From positions 36,664 through 100,663 of the forward strand of contig CASEOS010000011.1 in assembly GCA_949289635.1 (NCBI GenBank): a DNA stretch of 64,000 nt. Direction: 5' to 3'. The translations under genes and the position numbers were made by a program. Shown here piece by piece: positions 9,053 through 17,903 of the stretch (positions are counted from its first letter, which is position 1; each line of letters opens with the position of its first letter). Source of the DNA: an uncultured Eubacteriales bacterium (GTDB lineage Bacteria; Bacillota; Clostridia; TANB77; CAG-508). The notes beneath the pieces were generated by a model. That model was given only the letters and a program-made list of their open reading frames with translations, had not been told where the DNA came from and did no database searches.

Positions 9053-10170
9053 TATCTGTACTCCCTTCTTATATTAGAATCTACATACTTTGGATTAATA
9101 TCAAATATTGCCTTGTCTCCTACTTTTATATTCTTACCTGTAATGTCACAAACAACATGATATGTTCCAACTCTTCCTAAGACTTTACATGTATTATCAC
9201 CAATTTTTACATACATATTTTGATTTTTAAAGAAATCTTTGATATCTCTTACAATATATCTTAGCTTGTCTATCCAACGGAACATATCTCTTCCTGTTTC
9301 TATATTTACTCCATCCATATATCCTACTGGTATTAAAGCTACTTTTGTATTTTTATTTGTTGTATATGTATTAGAATATCCAATATTAAATCCCCTTGGC
9401 AATTCCTTTATCTCGGAAACTTCTGCTTCTAAATGTGCAATTCTTTTTAATCCCAAGTTATTTCTAAAGGCAATTCTTCCTAGAAAAGCTGACCCCACTC
9501 TTACAGCATTTAAATGCATATTTGGAAATTTGATAAAAGCTGATGAATTACAAATATGTAGCATTCCTGTTTTGATATCATTCATCTTTAATACTTCAAT
9601 CACATTCATAAATCTATCAAACTGTAATTTTGTATATTTGTCATCAAAAAAACTAACAGAGAAATGTGAAAATGTTCCTTCGATCTCTATATTTTCTATT
9701 CCTTTTAACGCCTCTACCATAGAATCTCTATCAGAATAAATAAAGCCATATCTTCCGAAACCTGTATCGATTTTTACATGAGCTCTAATTTTTCTATTTT
9801 CCTCTTTAGCAATTTCTTCTGCTACTTCGATATCTTCTTTTGAACCAATGGTAATGATAATATGATTATCTACTAATTTTTTAACATCTTCTTTGATTGC
9901 TGTTGAAGATAACATTAAAATATCTTCTTTGATACCTGCTTCTCTTAATTGCAAAGCCTCTTCTATTGTCGAAACCGCAAAAAATGAAATACCATTATCA
10001 ATCAACAACTTTGTAAAATCCACTAATCCTAAGCCATATGCATTTCCTTTTACCACAGCAATAATCTTTACTTTTCTACCATTATCATCTGGTCCATTTG
10101 TCTCAGCATGTTTCTTTATTTGTTCTATATTATGCACTAAATCATTTTTTTCTATAACTAAAGCTTTCAT
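9052..10170 (-). CDS. alr: Alanine racemase
   Basis: PLP-dependent racemase making D-alanine for peptidoglycan (372 aa from the chosen start). The PLP-binding lysine lies in [11 protein letters not shown] (about residue 41), the substrate-binding region shows [13 protein letters not shown], and the second catalytic base is the Tyr in IPVGYMDGV. The frame extends upstream to 10206, but those extra residues are encoded by a dispersed palindromic repeat (10186-10214). The ATG at 10170 follows AAAGGAAAAGAA, so I start there. It sits between a FemAB gene and a DUF1189 gene, an envelope-biosynthesis context. Confidence 0.93.
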   Translation of the reverse strand: MKALVIEKNDLVHNIEQIKKHAETNGPDDNGRKVKIIAVVKGNAYGLGLVDFTKLLIDNGISFFAVSTIEEALQLREAGIKEDILMLSSTAIKEDVKKLVDNHIIITIGSKEDIEVAEEIAKEENRKIRAHVKIDTGFGRYGFIYSDRDSMVEALKGIENIEIEGTFSHFSVSFFDDKYTKLQFDRFMNVIEVLKMNDIKTGMLHICNSSAFIKFPNMHLNAVRVGSAFLGRIAFRNNLGLKRIAHLEAEVSEIKELPRGFNIGYSNTYTTNKNTKVALIPVGYMDGVNIETGRDMFRWIDKLRYIVRDIKDFFKNQNMYVKIGDNTCKVLGRVGTYHVVCDITGKNIKVGDKAIFDINPKYVDSNIRREYR

Positions 10171-10185
10171 TTCTTTTCCTTTCAT

Positions 10186-10214
10186 GGAACGATAGGGACG
10201 TGTCAAATCGTTTC
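10186..10214. repeat. Solo GGGACG palindromic repeat between femX and alr
   Basis: GGAACGAT-AGGGACGTGTCA-AATCGTTTC: short inverted arms around a GGGACGT core. The inverse of this unit is found at 56693-56721, differing at few positions. It overlaps the femX stop codon (10213-10215). Confidence 0.75.
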
Positions 10215-11268
10215 ATTTTCTTTTTCTTTTTAATTGTCTTAATGTTCTAAAAGCTTTTTCTGAAAATTTATATAATTTGTATTTTAATGGTTTAAAAGGA
10301 TAATATACTTCTCCTATAAATTCTGTAAATGTTGCACCAAATCCTTTTTTGAATCTATATAGTCCATATTGTGGGTGACTTTCGTCTACTACACCTGATA
10401 CGCCTCTAAAATCATATATATCATCATGTCTTGCAATTGCCATTTTAATCATTTCCCATTGTAATAAATAGTTTGGCATTAAATTTCTATGTTTGTTACT
10501 GCTTGCACCATATAAATACCATGTTTTGTTTCCATAGAAGATTGGAATAACACCTGATATTGGCTCTTCTTCATAATACGCCATTAGAACTTTCATATGT
10601 TCTGGTCCTAAACAATCATACATTTTTTCAAAATACTCTAATGGTCTAATGATAAAACCGTCTCTTTCCCCAGTTTCCACCATGATTCTGTGGAAATCTT
10701 TTAAATCTTCTTTTGTTCCTTCTTTTACGGTTACACCTTTTCTTCCTGCTAACCTTATATTATATCTCCATTTTTGATGAAATCCTGCCATAATCTCTTC
10801 TTCTGTTTTGCCTTTGATATCTAAACGAAATACATATCTTGGTTGTATTTCATCTTTAAAATCTTTGGCATCATCTTTAATTTTATATCCTAAATTTGTA
10901 ACGACTTTTCTAAATTCTTGATCATCACTAACAATATCTGGTTCAGTTCTTAATACAAATGCATTATATTTCTTTGCTAATTCTTTTGCTCCATCTGTTA
11001 ATTGTTTCATGACATTTTCATCATGGATATCACAAACAGGTCCTCTTGATGAATACATCATGTTTCCAAATATAGGCATTTTTCTTATCCATACACATAA
11101 AGAACCTATAATATTTTTGTTTTCGTCTTCAGCTAATATCACTTCTGGCTTCCAGTTTGGCTTTTTTACTTCTGCCCATTCTAATGATTGTTGAAAGTTA
11201 CATCTTTCATGTCCTTCTAAAAATTTTTTATATTCTTCTTTTGATTTTTCATCTGTTACAAATCTCAT
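10213..11268 (-). CDS. FemAB family peptidoglycan bridge aminoacyltransferase
   Basis: A 351-aa member of the FemABX/MurM fold family, which uses aminoacyl-tRNA to add amino acids to the lipid II stem peptide. Typical features are the N-terminal half with QSLEWAEVKK and ILAEDENKNIIGS (first GNAT-like domain) and the central KWRYNIRLAGRKGV, the family signature in front of the second domain. The second domain has a GVIPIFYGNKTWYLYGASS strand pair. The C-terminus is basic (LRQLKRKRK), compatible with membrane contact. It sits upstream of alr, supporting a cell-wall role. Which residue it adds cannot be read from sequence. The ATG follows TAGGAGGAAGAG. Confidence 0.85.
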   Translation of the reverse strand: MRFVTDEKSKEEYKKFLEGHERCNFQQSLEWAEVKKPNWKPEVILAEDENKNIIGSLCVWIRKMPIFGNMMYSSRGPVCDIHDENVMKQLTDGAKELAKKYNAFVLRTEPDIVSDDQEFRKVVTNLGYKIKDDAKDFKDEIQPRYVFRLDIKGKTEEEIMAGFHQKWRYNIRLAGRKGVTVKEGTKEDLKDFHRIMVETGERDGFIIRPLEYFEKMYDCLGPEHMKVLMAYYEEEPISGVIPIFYGNKTWYLYGASSNKHRNLMPNYLLQWEMIKMAIARHDDIYDFRGVSGVVDESHPQYGLYRFKKGFGATFTEFIGEVYYPFKPLKYKLYKFSEKAFRTLRQLKRKRK

Positions 11269-11391
11269 GTTTTTCTCTTCCTCCTAGCTATTTGCAATAC
11301 ATGAGTATTTTACACCAATATGTAGTTTTTTACAAGTAATTTATGTTATTTTTTGGTGAATTCTTGTCGACAGTATTATTTTTATCAATGA

Positions 11392-11595
11392 TTTTTTCTC
11401 CAACTATTTATTTGTGAACTTGTATATTTTCCTTTCTTTGCTTTTTCATTAGAAGTTTCTCAAGAGTATTACTACTCTGTTGACGTAGGTGACACATTAA
11501 ATAGTGACTTACGGATAGGCTCTGTTGTATTCAAAGGTTCCTTTGGAAGTTGGAACATCATTGTTAAGGACAAAGAAACTGTGGAAAAACATTAA
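11392..11595 (+). pseudogene. Possible coding remnant without a start codon
   Basis: In the 390-bp gap between femX and tmRNA, one plus frame stays open for 67 codons after a TGA and ends in TAA at 11593-11595. The second half reads like protein (SVDVGDTLNSDLRIGS, GSFGSWNIIVKDKETVEKH) with C- and G-ending codons unlike the surroundings. There is no ATG, GTG or TTG with a ribosome site. I read it as the 3' end of a lost, possibly foreign, gene. The rest of the gap shows nothing. Confidence 0.35.
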
Positions 11596-11602
11596 AAACA
11601 TT

Positions 11603-11638
11603 GAGAACGGTACCTAGTGATTAAGAGGTACCGTTCTC
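11603..11638 (-). terminator. Terminator downstream of tmRNA
   Basis: A 13-bp perfect stem GAGAACGGTACCT/AGGTACCGTTCTC with a 10-base loop. On the minus strand it is followed by T-rich sequence, so it can end the tmRNA transcript. Confidence 0.7.
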
Positions 11639-11659
11639 ATTTAGTTTATTAAATAATTT

Positions 11660-12016
11660 TGGTGGAGGTGAGGAGAGTCGAACTCCTGTCCATAATACCT
11701 TCCAAATAAACTTCTACAAGTTTAGTTTATTTTTTATATTTCATCTAACTTACACCAATAAACAGGTTTAAATTAGATATAGCTTTTGAAATACCCACTA
11801 CCTCCAAAGCAAAAGTAGCTTTGTTTCCTACTATTATGACACTTTATCTAAATGCGTAGGAACATTTAGGAAAGCGTAGCCACCTTAGGCAGCTAAAGCA
11901 TACTCATTATTATTTTCTGCGTTTATATTTAGTTTCCCGTTTTTTTAAGTGGCCAACGAGAATCCACTACTTGCTATCTATCCTTCTAGTATTATGTCGA
12001 AACCAAGTACACCCCC
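11660..12016 (-). ncRNA. ssrA: Transfer-messenger RNA (tmRNA)
   Basis: Rescues stalled ribosomes by acting as tRNA-Ala and then as a short mRNA. The 5' end reads GGGGGTGTACTTGGTTTCGA and the 3' end closes the acceptor and T arms (GTTCGACTCTCC ... CTCCACC) with encoded CCA at 11660-11662. The tag ORF is at 11886-11921, starting at a GCA resume codon and encoding A-E-N-N-N-E-Y-A-L-A-A then TAA. The ALAA tail is the standard ClpXP degron, and clpX/clpP are in this window. Length 357 nt is typical. The exact resume codon is inferred by analogy. Confidence 0.95.
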
Positions 12017-12029
12017 ATGTACTTATAAT

Positions 12030-12058
12030 ATTATACAATATTTATATACTTTTATCAA
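12030..12058 (-). promoter_or_regulatory. Predicted tmRNA promoter
   Basis: TTGATA (12053-12058), 17-bp spacer and TATAAT (12030-12035) read on the minus strand. The mature 5' end is 13 bases further, consistent with a short leader removed by RNase P. Confidence 0.75.
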
Positions 12059-12061
12059 TAA

Positions 12062-12145
12062 TCAAATTTTATTAATAATTGAAAATACTGTAAAAGATAT
12101 CATAAAAGTTTCACTATATTCTACTTTAAAACTATTTTTCTCCAT
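12062..12145 (-). pseudogene. RelE/ParE-like toxin remnant (27 codons)
   Basis: Begins with an ATG that overlaps the end of the antitoxin remnant and reads MEKNSFKVEYSETF, the usual opening of RelE/ParE-family toxins (K-x-x-YSETF). It then degenerates (MISFTVFSIINKI) and stops. A functional toxin needs about 85-100 residues, so this is inactive. Confidence 0.5.
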
Positions 12146-12272
12146 TAATTATCCCCCTTAAACTATCAAATACTTCTTCATGAGAGTAATATTTAGTATT
12201 AGGGTCATTAGCTTCTTTCTCCGCTTCTTCTAAAGCTTTCTCAATATCAACATTTCCAAATTTTTCTTTCAT
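12132..12272 (-). pseudogene. RelB/DinJ-like antitoxin remnant
   Basis: The frame reads MKEKFGNVDIEKALEEAEKE then ANDPNTKYYSHEEVFDSLRG, the C-terminal toxin-binding style of RelB-type antitoxins. The N-terminal DNA-binding part is missing. Just upstream at about 12315 a well-placed ribosome site and ATG begin MINIRR in another frame and hit a stop after nine codons, suggesting an internal deletion. The same frame is open for eight more codons upstream of the ATG. The stop at 12132 overlaps the toxin start, as in intact modules. The remainder of 12272-12449 shows no gene. Confidence 0.5.
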
Positions 12273-12448
12273 TGCTCTATCAATTTCTAATTCTTCTTAT
12301 ATTAATCATATCAATTCACCCTTTCAAAAAATATTATCATTATTTTATCATTATTTTATCTTTTCTTCGATATTTTATAAGAATTTTATATACATTTTAC
12401 AAAAAAGTTATAGATAAAAACATAATCTATAACTTTCTATTAAGAATT

Positions 12449-12796
12449 TTAATCTAATAATTGACATTGTTCTTTATACCAAGCAGGACTACAAACCATG
12501 ATAATTTGACAGTGTCCTTCCCAAAAATAGACTTCTTCTTTGTCTATTAAAATAACATCTCCTTGTTTAAAATCTATTTGATTATCTTTCTTATGTATCG
12601 TTCCATTACCTTCTAGTATATAAGCCATTTCTTTACATTTTAAGTTAGAACAATATCCTTTTTCAGGATATCTTCCTTGTATGGTATTAATACAAAAATC
12701 CATATCTTTATCATCTAATTTTTTAGAATATTCTAATAAATAACTTGTGTCACTATTTATGACTTTTTGTGCTTCTTCCTTTTTTACAAATTTCAT
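12449..12796 (-). CDS. Small cupin-domain protein
   Basis: A 115-aa single-domain beta-barrel protein. The conserved cupin pattern is visible: KEMAYILEGNGTI and FKQGDVILIDKEEVYFWEG, corresponding to the two metal-site motifs, although the classic His residues are mostly replaced (only one His near KG-x-T-x-H). Metal-dependent catalysis is therefore doubtful and a binding or sensing role is possible. The second Met (12796) is preferred because GAGGAG lies at proper spacing from it. It is the last gene of an HTH-GNAT-cupin operon. Confidence 0.75.
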   Translation of the reverse strand: MKFVKKEEAQKVINSDTSYLLEYSKKLDDKDMDFCINTIQGRYPEKGYCSNLKCKEMAYILEGNGTIHKKDNQIDFKQGDVILIDKEEVYFWEGHCQIIMVCSPAWYKEQCQLLD

Positions 12797-12820
12797 ATTC
12801 ATTCTCCTCGTATAATATAT

Positions 12821-13327
12821 TTATTTTAATTTTAACATGTATAGCTTTCTTAAAAATCCATTCGATAATCTCGTTTCTCTTACAAATTTTAATCCAACTC
12901 TTTCAAGTGTTTTACAACTTCCTATATTATTAGGATGTGCCATTGAGATAATATAATCAAATCCTAATTCTTTTGCTAAATTTAATTCTAAAGTTTGAAG
13001 TTTTGTGGTAATGCCATTTCCTCTATATTCTGGCAAAACTAAGTTTCCACCTAATTCACATACTTGATATTCTTCAAGTCCAAATTCTTTTTTAAAGTCT
13101 GCAAGCATCTCTTGTGAAACATATAATTGTGCCATTCCAGCAAGTTTATCTCCATCATATGCACCATATAATGGAGCATAATTTTTTTCATCAAACATAC
13201 TGTCATATTCCCATTGTTCATATGGAATAAAATATTCTTTATCTTCTAATCCTCCTAATACAGTTTCAATCAATTTAAATAATTGATCTTTATCTTTTTC
13301 TTCAATCTTCTTATACACAAAATTCAT
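12821..13327 (-). CDS. GNAT family N-acetyltransferase
   Basis: A 168-aa acetyl-CoA-dependent acyltransferase. The acetyl-CoA-binding motif A is represented by LGGNLVLPEYRGNGITTKL (about residues 91-109), followed by ISMAHPNNIGSCKTLERVG, the usual motif-B region. The substrate is unknown. Its start overlaps the stop of the upstream HTH gene by four bases, so the two are translationally coupled, and the cupin gene follows 25 bp later. The operon promoter has a two-dyad operator, so expression is likely controlled by the first gene's product. Confidence 0.85.
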   Translation of the reverse strand: MNFVYKKIEEKDKDQLFKLIETVLGGLEDKEYFIPYEQWEYDSMFDEKNYAPLYGAYDGDKLAGMAQLYVSQEMLADFKKEFGLEEYQVCELGGNLVLPEYRGNGITTKLQTLELNLAKELGFDYIISMAHPNNIGSCKTLERVGLKFVRETRLSNGFLRKLYMLKLK

Positions 13328-14484
13328 TTTAAAACCTCCTTTAAATTTTTAGAATATGTTTTTAATTTTTGAAAACAAGTATATGCTTCCATGACTTCTT
13401 TGGAATTTTTAGAAATATATCCTCTTTCTTTCATACCTTCTGGTAAATCTGCAATTAAAATTTCTTTATCAATACCATCCCAACCTGAACCAACAATTTC
13501 TAATAACTTTGGTTCTTTTTCTTTTATCTCATCATAATCTACAAATAATGTTTTGATATTACTTTGCATATAAATTTTTAATGTTTTATTTTGTTTAAAT
13601 TCTTTAATCTTATTCTTACTAAAGATAAAAATTCTTTCTACATTAACACCTCTATTGGCTATTTCTAAGTTAATTTGTCTAAATTTCATTTCTTGAGGTT
13701 CTTCTGTCCATTCATCTTCTAACATAGTTGATGCACACCATAAGTAAGATTCCTTGTTTAACCTTCTAAAACAATGATTTAATGCTCTATAAAATTTTCC
13801 GATTTCTAAATTTTCTGTTCTTCCATTGTCTCCAAATTCAATTTTTCCACCATCTGTTTCAATAGCCATACCGCTTGTATTTTTTAGTCTAAGTAATAGC
13901 TCAACAATATCTTCTACGATTTCATGCTCGTTTATAATACATTGTTTATCCCTTGGTATATCCAAGAGAAGTGTATTGATTCTCAATCCAACCTCATTTT
14001 TTAATACTTCCGCTAAATTCTTTTCGATTGGATTTCTTTTTGGAAGCTTGTCATCAACAATCACCATGCTTGACTCTGCATGTAATTTTTCTGCAAAATG
14101 AAAAATAAACTTTTCTTCTTTTTTATTCATATGATGTTTTGCAAAATAAATAAGTCCTTCATAATATTTGGATACATTTTCTAAATTATCTTTTATTTCT
14201 TCAAATTCTCCATACTCTACAATATATCCCTCTTTTTCTAGAGATTCTTTTAAATATGTCTTCCAATCTTTGTTGCTATTGACTATCATAATTTTTTTAG
14301 GTATATGGATATATTTATAGATATTGCTTCTCCTATCTGAAGGTTTTAATGTATCTCCCGGAATCTCCCATACCATTCCATTTTTAATAGCTCCATGAAT
14401 TCTATTTTCCTTGCATAATTTAATAATTCTTCTTTCTGTGATTCCCCATATTTCAGAAAATTGTTTTGCCGTTAAATATCCCAT
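13324..14484 (-). CDS. HTH-domain protein, probable regulator of the HTH-GNAT-cupin operon
   Basis: A 386-aa protein. Residues 1-50 form a MerR/excisionase-like winged HTH (YLTAKQFSEIWGITERRI, then NRIHGAIKNGMVWEIP and a KPSDRR linker), a module common in Firmicutes. The remainder is soluble and unrecognised: a segment resembling an alpha/beta sensor (KIMIVNSNKDWKTYLKESLE) and a C-terminal part with KESYLWCASTMLEDEW. The first gene of a coupled operon, it follows a promoter overlapped by two similar dyads. Autoregulation is an inference. The ATG follows AAAAGGAGAG. Confidence 0.6.
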   Translation of the reverse strand: MGYLTAKQFSEIWGITERRIIKLCKENRIHGAIKNGMVWEIPGDTLKPSDRRSNIYKYIHIPKKIMIVNSNKDWKTYLKESLEKEGYIVEYGEFEEIKDNLENVSKYYEGLIYFAKHHMNKKEEKFIFHFAEKLHAESSMVIVDDKLPKRNPIEKNLAEVLKNEVGLRINTLLLDIPRDKQCIINEHEIVEDIVELLLRLKNTSGMAIETDGGKIEFGDNGRTENLEIGKFYRALNHCFRRLNKESYLWCASTMLEDEWTEEPQEMKFRQINLEIANRGVNVERIFIFSKNKIKEFKQNKTLKIYMQSNIKTLFVDYDEIKEKEPKLLEIVGSGWDGIDKEILIADLPEGMKERGYISKNSKEVMEAYTCFQKLKTYSKNLKEVLK

Positions 14485-14501
14485 TTTTCTCTCCTTTTGT
14501 A

Positions 14502-14559
14502 TTGTTCTATATTCAGAACAATATATATTTATATTATTCTATTTTCAGAATAATGTCAA
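14502..14559 (-). promoter_or_regulatory. Promoter with two tandem operator dyads
   Basis: On the minus strand, TTGACA (14554-14559), a 17-bp spacer and TAATAT (14531-14536). Dyad 1 (14533-14554, ATTATTC-n8-GAATAAT type) fills the spacer; dyad 2 (14502-14521, TTGTTC-n8-GAACAA) lies just downstream of the -10. Both share the centre TAT(A/T)TTCA and are 32 bp apart centre to centre, three helical turns, so dimers would bind the same face. Confidence 0.75.
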
Positions 14560-14656
14560 TACTTTTTTTGATATTTATCTAAAAAATTTATTTTTCTTTA
14601 CATATCATTTTTAACAAATTTTAGAATTTTTCATATAATATTTCTAGGTGATAAAA

Positions 14657-15574
14657 ATGAATATAGTTCCTACAAATGTTTTATATAATTCCTCTATATT
14701 AAGAGAAAATCTAACTTTATTAAATCATACATATCCCTTTTTAAATATTCAAGTGGTTGGGAATAGTGTATTAGGTAAACCTATCTATGTGATAAAATTA
14801 GGAAAAGGACCAAATAAAGTCTTTTATTCTGGCTCTATCCATGCTAACGAATGGATTACTTCTGTTTTATTAATGAAATTTATTGAAAATTATTGTGATG
14901 CTTATATTTCTAACGGTTCTCTTTATGGATATCCTATAAAGCAACTTTTTAACAGTGCTACTATTTACATTATGCCTATGGTAAATCCTGATGGTGTTGA
15001 TTTAGTCAATGGCAATATAAATCAAAATTCTACCGCTTATCGAAATGCATTTGCTATTAGCAGTCGTTTTCCTGATATTCCATTTTCTTCTGGTTGGAAA
15101 GCCAATATCAATGGTGTGGATTTAAACTTGCAATTTCCTGCTGGCTGGGAACAAGCAAGAGCAATTAAATATGCACAAGGATTTAATCAACCTGCTCCTC
15201 GCGACTTTGTGGGGTTTGGTCCTTTGACAGAACCTGAAGCTTTAACAATTTATAACTTTACTTTAATGCATGATTTTAAATTAGTACTTGCTTATCATAC
15301 ACAAGGGCAAGAAATTTATTGGCAATTTCAAAACTTCAATCCACCAAATAGTCTAGAGATTGGTCAAAGCTTAGCTAAAGCAAGTGGATATAGACTTGCC
15401 GAAACGCCATACAATTCTAGTTTTGCTGGATACAAGGATTGGTTTATTCAAAATTATAATCGACCTGGATATACCATTGAAGCGGGAATTGGAGAAAATC
15501 CTTTACCTATTTCACAGTTTGACGAAATTTATAATGATAATATTGGTATTTTAATTTTAAGTGCTATTTTATAA
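14657..15574 (+). CDS. M14 family zinc carboxypeptidase (gamma-D-glutamyl-diamino acid endopeptidase type)
   Basis: A 305-aa metallopeptidase of the M14 fold. The zinc site is SIHANEW (His and Glu), with the third ligand in LAYHTQGQEIYW; MPMVNPDGVDLV and GVDLNLQFPAGW are the substrate-pocket motifs. The LNLQFPAGW form is characteristic of the endopeptidase I group, which cleaves the gamma-D-Glu bond in peptidoglycan stem peptides. The catalytic Glu is in TIEAGIGENPLP. No signal peptide is evident, so it may process imported or recycled muropeptides, or be released in sporulation. The start at 14657 is chosen because AGGTG lies 8 bases upstream; the earlier GTG (14648) is part of that site. 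Confidence 0.88.
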   Translation: MNIVPTNVLYNSSILRENLTLLNHTYPFLNIQVVGNSVLGKPIYVIKLGKGPNKVFYSGSIHANEWITSVLLMKFIENYCDAYISNGSLYGYPIKQLFNSATIYIMPMVNPDGVDLVNGNINQNSTAYRNAFAISSRFPDIPFSSGWKANINGVDLNLQFPAGWEQARAIKYAQGFNQPAPRDFVGFGPLTEPEALTIYNFTLMHDFKLVLAYHTQGQEIYWQFQNFNPPNSLEIGQSLAKASGYRLAETPYNSSFAGYKDWFIQNYNRPGYTIEAGIGENPLPISQFDEIYNDNIGILILSAIL

Positions 15575-15577
15575 AGA

Positions 15578-15601
15578 AAAAGAAGTTCAAAATTGAACTC
15601 C
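15578..15601 (-). terminator. Terminator of fhs (bidirectional with the M14 gene)
   Basis: GAGTTCAA/TTGAACTTC hairpin; minus-strand read-out is followed by TTTTTCTTT. Confidence 0.65.
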
Positions 15602-15603
15602 TT

Positions 15604-17265
15604 TTAGAAAATTCCTACTACTTCTCCATTTTCATCTATATCAATACTTTCTGCTGCTGGTACTCTTGGTAATCCTGGCATTGTCATAATCTTTCCTGCA
15701 AGTGCTACAATAAAGCCTGCACCAGTCTTTAATTCTAAATCTCTTATCGTAATATTGTATTCATCTTTACATTCTAGATTTTTAGGATCATCTGAGAAAG
15801 AATATTGTGTTTTCGCAATACAAACTGGAAGATTTGCATATCCTAATTCTTCAATTCTCTTCATTTCTTTTTGTGCCGCTTCTTCAAATACAACACCTTT
15901 AGCTCCATAAATCTTTGTTGCGACTTTTTCTATTTTTTCTTGAATGCCTTCATTTAGTTCATACATGTATTGGAAGTTTTCTTCTTTTTCTGTTAAATCT
16001 ACTAATTTTTGAGCAATATCGATAGCACCTTCTCCACCTTTTGCCCAACCTTCTACTAAGCTTAATTCTACTCCTTTTTCTTCCAAATGTTTTCTTAAAC
16101 AGTCGATTTCTGCTTCTGTATCTGAAGTGAATCTATTAATTGCTACAATAACATTTAATCCAAATTTATCTTTGATATTAGAAATATGTCTATATAGGTT
16201 GTCTAATCCTTTTTCTAGACCTTCTATATTTTCTTCTTGAATTTTATCTTTTTCAATTCCACCATGGTATTTCAATGCTTTTATGGTTGCAACAATTACA
16301 ACTGCATCTGGTTTTATTCCTGCTTTTCTACATTTAATATCTAAGAATTTTTCTGCTCCTAAATCTGCACCAAATCCTGCTTCTGTAATCGTATAATCTG
16401 CTAATTTCAAAGCAAGTTTTGTTGCTGCAATACTATTACATCCATGAGCAATATTGGCAAATGGTCCTCCATGAATAATAGCTGGTGTATGTTCTAAAGT
16501 TTGTACTAAATTTGGTTTGATAGCATCTTTTAATAACACTGCCATGGCACCTTGTGCATGTAAATCTTTTGCATAAATTGGTTTATCTTTTTCATTATAT
16601 CCAATTAATATGTTTCCTAATTTTTCTTTTAAATCTTCAATATTTTCTGATAAGCATAACACAGCCATAATTTCAGAAGCAACTGTAATATCAAATTTAT
16701 CTCTTCTTGGTACGATTTTGCTTTCTCCTGAAAGTCCTGTTTCTACAACTCTTAGTTGTCTATCATTTAAGTCTACACATCTTTTCCAAACAACTTCTTT
16801 AATTTTTAATTCATTTCCAAAATAAATATGATTATCAATTAAACTAGCTAATAAATTGTTAGCAGCAGTAATGGCATGAATATCTCCTGTAAAATGTAGA
16901 TTAATATCTTCCATTGGAGCCACTTGTACATGTCCTCCACCTGTTGCTCCACCTTTGATTCCAAATACAGGACCTAAAGATGGTTCTCTCAATGCTAAAA
17001 TAGATTTTTTATTAATTTTTCTTAATCCATCAGCAATCGCAATAGACATGGTTGTTTTTCCTTCTCCTAATGGTGTTGGACTAATTGCTGTTACTAATAT
17101 CAGCTTCCCATTTTTTCTATCCTTTACTTTTCCATATAATTCTGAAGAAAATTTTGCTTTATATTTTCCATATAATTCTAAATCCTCTTCTTCTACATCT
17201 ACTTTTTTTGCGACATCTACGATATTGTCTAATTTTGTATTTCTTGCAATTTCAATATCTGTCAT
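15604..17265 (-). CDS. fhs: Formate-tetrahydrofolate ligase
   Basis: Makes 10-formyl-THF from formate, ATP and THF; central to one-carbon metabolism in clostridia (553 aa). Visible are the P-loop TPLGEGKTTM (about residue 67), GGATGGGHVQVAPMEDIN, the AITAANNLLASLID stretch, GADLGAEKF, and the C-terminal KIMTMPGLPRVPAAESID. Length matches the family. The ATG at 17265 follows AAAGGAGTGAAAAAA; the upstream GTG is within the ribosome site. A folate transporter under a THF riboswitch at 50.7 kb and fmt at 22 kb use the same cofactor pool. Confidence 0.97.
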   Translation of the reverse strand: MTDIEIARNTKLDNIVDVAKKVDVEEEDLELYGKYKAKFSSELYGKVKDRKNGKLILVTAISPTPLGEGKTTMSIAIADGLRKINKKSILALREPSLGPVFGIKGGATGGGHVQVAPMEDINLHFTGDIHAITAANNLLASLIDNHIYFGNELKIKEVVWKRCVDLNDRQLRVVETGLSGESKIVPRRDKFDITVASEIMAVLCLSENIEDLKEKLGNILIGYNEKDKPIYAKDLHAQGAMAVLLKDAIKPNLVQTLEHTPAIIHGGPFANIAHGCNSIAATKLALKLADYTITEAGFGADLGAEKFLDIKCRKAGIKPDAVVIVATIKALKYHGGIEKDKIQEENIEGLEKGLDNLYRHISNIKDKFGLNVIVAINRFTSDTEAEIDCLRKHLEEKGVELSLVEGWAKGGEGAIDIAQKLVDLTEKEENFQYMYELNEGIQEKIEKVATKIYGAKGVVFEEAAQKEMKRIEELGYANLPVCIAKTQYSFSDDPKNLECKDEYNITIRDLELKTGAGFIVALAGKIMTMPGLPRVPAAESIDIDENGEVVGIF

Positions 17266-17438
17266 TTTTTTCACTCCTTTTTTATTTTATTTTTACTCTT
17301 AAGATATTCTTCTATTGTTCAACTACATTTTACAAAACTATTCCACACGCCTCCTTTACTTTTTAATCTACAATCACTTGTCTATTTTCTAAGTATTCTT
17401 TCAAATGTCCTAAAACAGAAATATCTAAATCTTAACTC

Positions 17439-17879
17439 TTATATAATTAAACCTGCTACAACACCTATCAACGCTCCAACAAGTACTTGTACTGGTGTAT
17501 GACCTAAAACTTCTACTAGCTTTTCTGATACTTGTACACCTGTAAGTCCTGGTGTTTCTACTAATTTATTTAATAGAGCTGCTTGTTTTCCTGCTGCTCT
17601 TCTAACACCACAGGCATCATACATAACAACAAATGCAAATGTAAATGATAAAGCAAATAATGGTGTATCTACCCCTTCATATTTTCCTATTAATGTTGCT
17701 AAACTTGTCACAACTGCTGAATGTGAGCTTGGCATTCCACCAGCACCTAAGATTCTTTTAAAATTAAATTTCTTTGTTTTTACCAAATCATATATTAATT
17801 TGAATAATTGTATACAAAACCACAATAAAATTGGTACATATACATATTTATTCTGAATAAATTGCATAAATCCATTCAT
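17439..17879 (-). CDS. Divergent PAP2 family membrane protein (DUF212)
   Basis: A 146-aa membrane protein of the divergent PAP2 family (YuiD-like). Motifs are GAGGMPSSHSAVVTSL (phosphatase-like motif with the essential His) and MYDACGVRRAAGKQA, with about four hydrophobic segments and a glycine-rich C-terminus. The substrate is unknown, probably a lipid phosphate. It is the last gene of the xseA-xseB-18222-DUF212 run. The 160 bp downstream of it contain no gene I can support. Confidence 0.88.
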   Translation of the reverse strand: MNGFMQFIQNKYVYVPILLWFCIQLFKLIYDLVKTKKFNFKRILGAGGMPSSHSAVVTSLATLIGKYEGVDTPLFALSFTFAFVVMYDACGVRRAAGKQAALLNKLVETPGLTGVQVSEKLVEVLGHTPVQVLVGALIGVVAGLII

Positions 17880-17903
17880 TCTTTAAAATATCCCCCTTAT
17901 TTT

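Noticed and set aside
9052..10206. Longer alr start at 10206
   Set aside because: The extra residues come from the dispersed repeat, there is no ribosome site, and a good one precedes the ATG at 10170.
17330..17440. Open minus-strand stretch after the DUF212 gene (reads LDISVLGHLKEYLENRQ)
   Set aside because: Only about 22 codons, no start codon or ribosome site, and no recognisable similarity; possibly an old remnant but not supportable.
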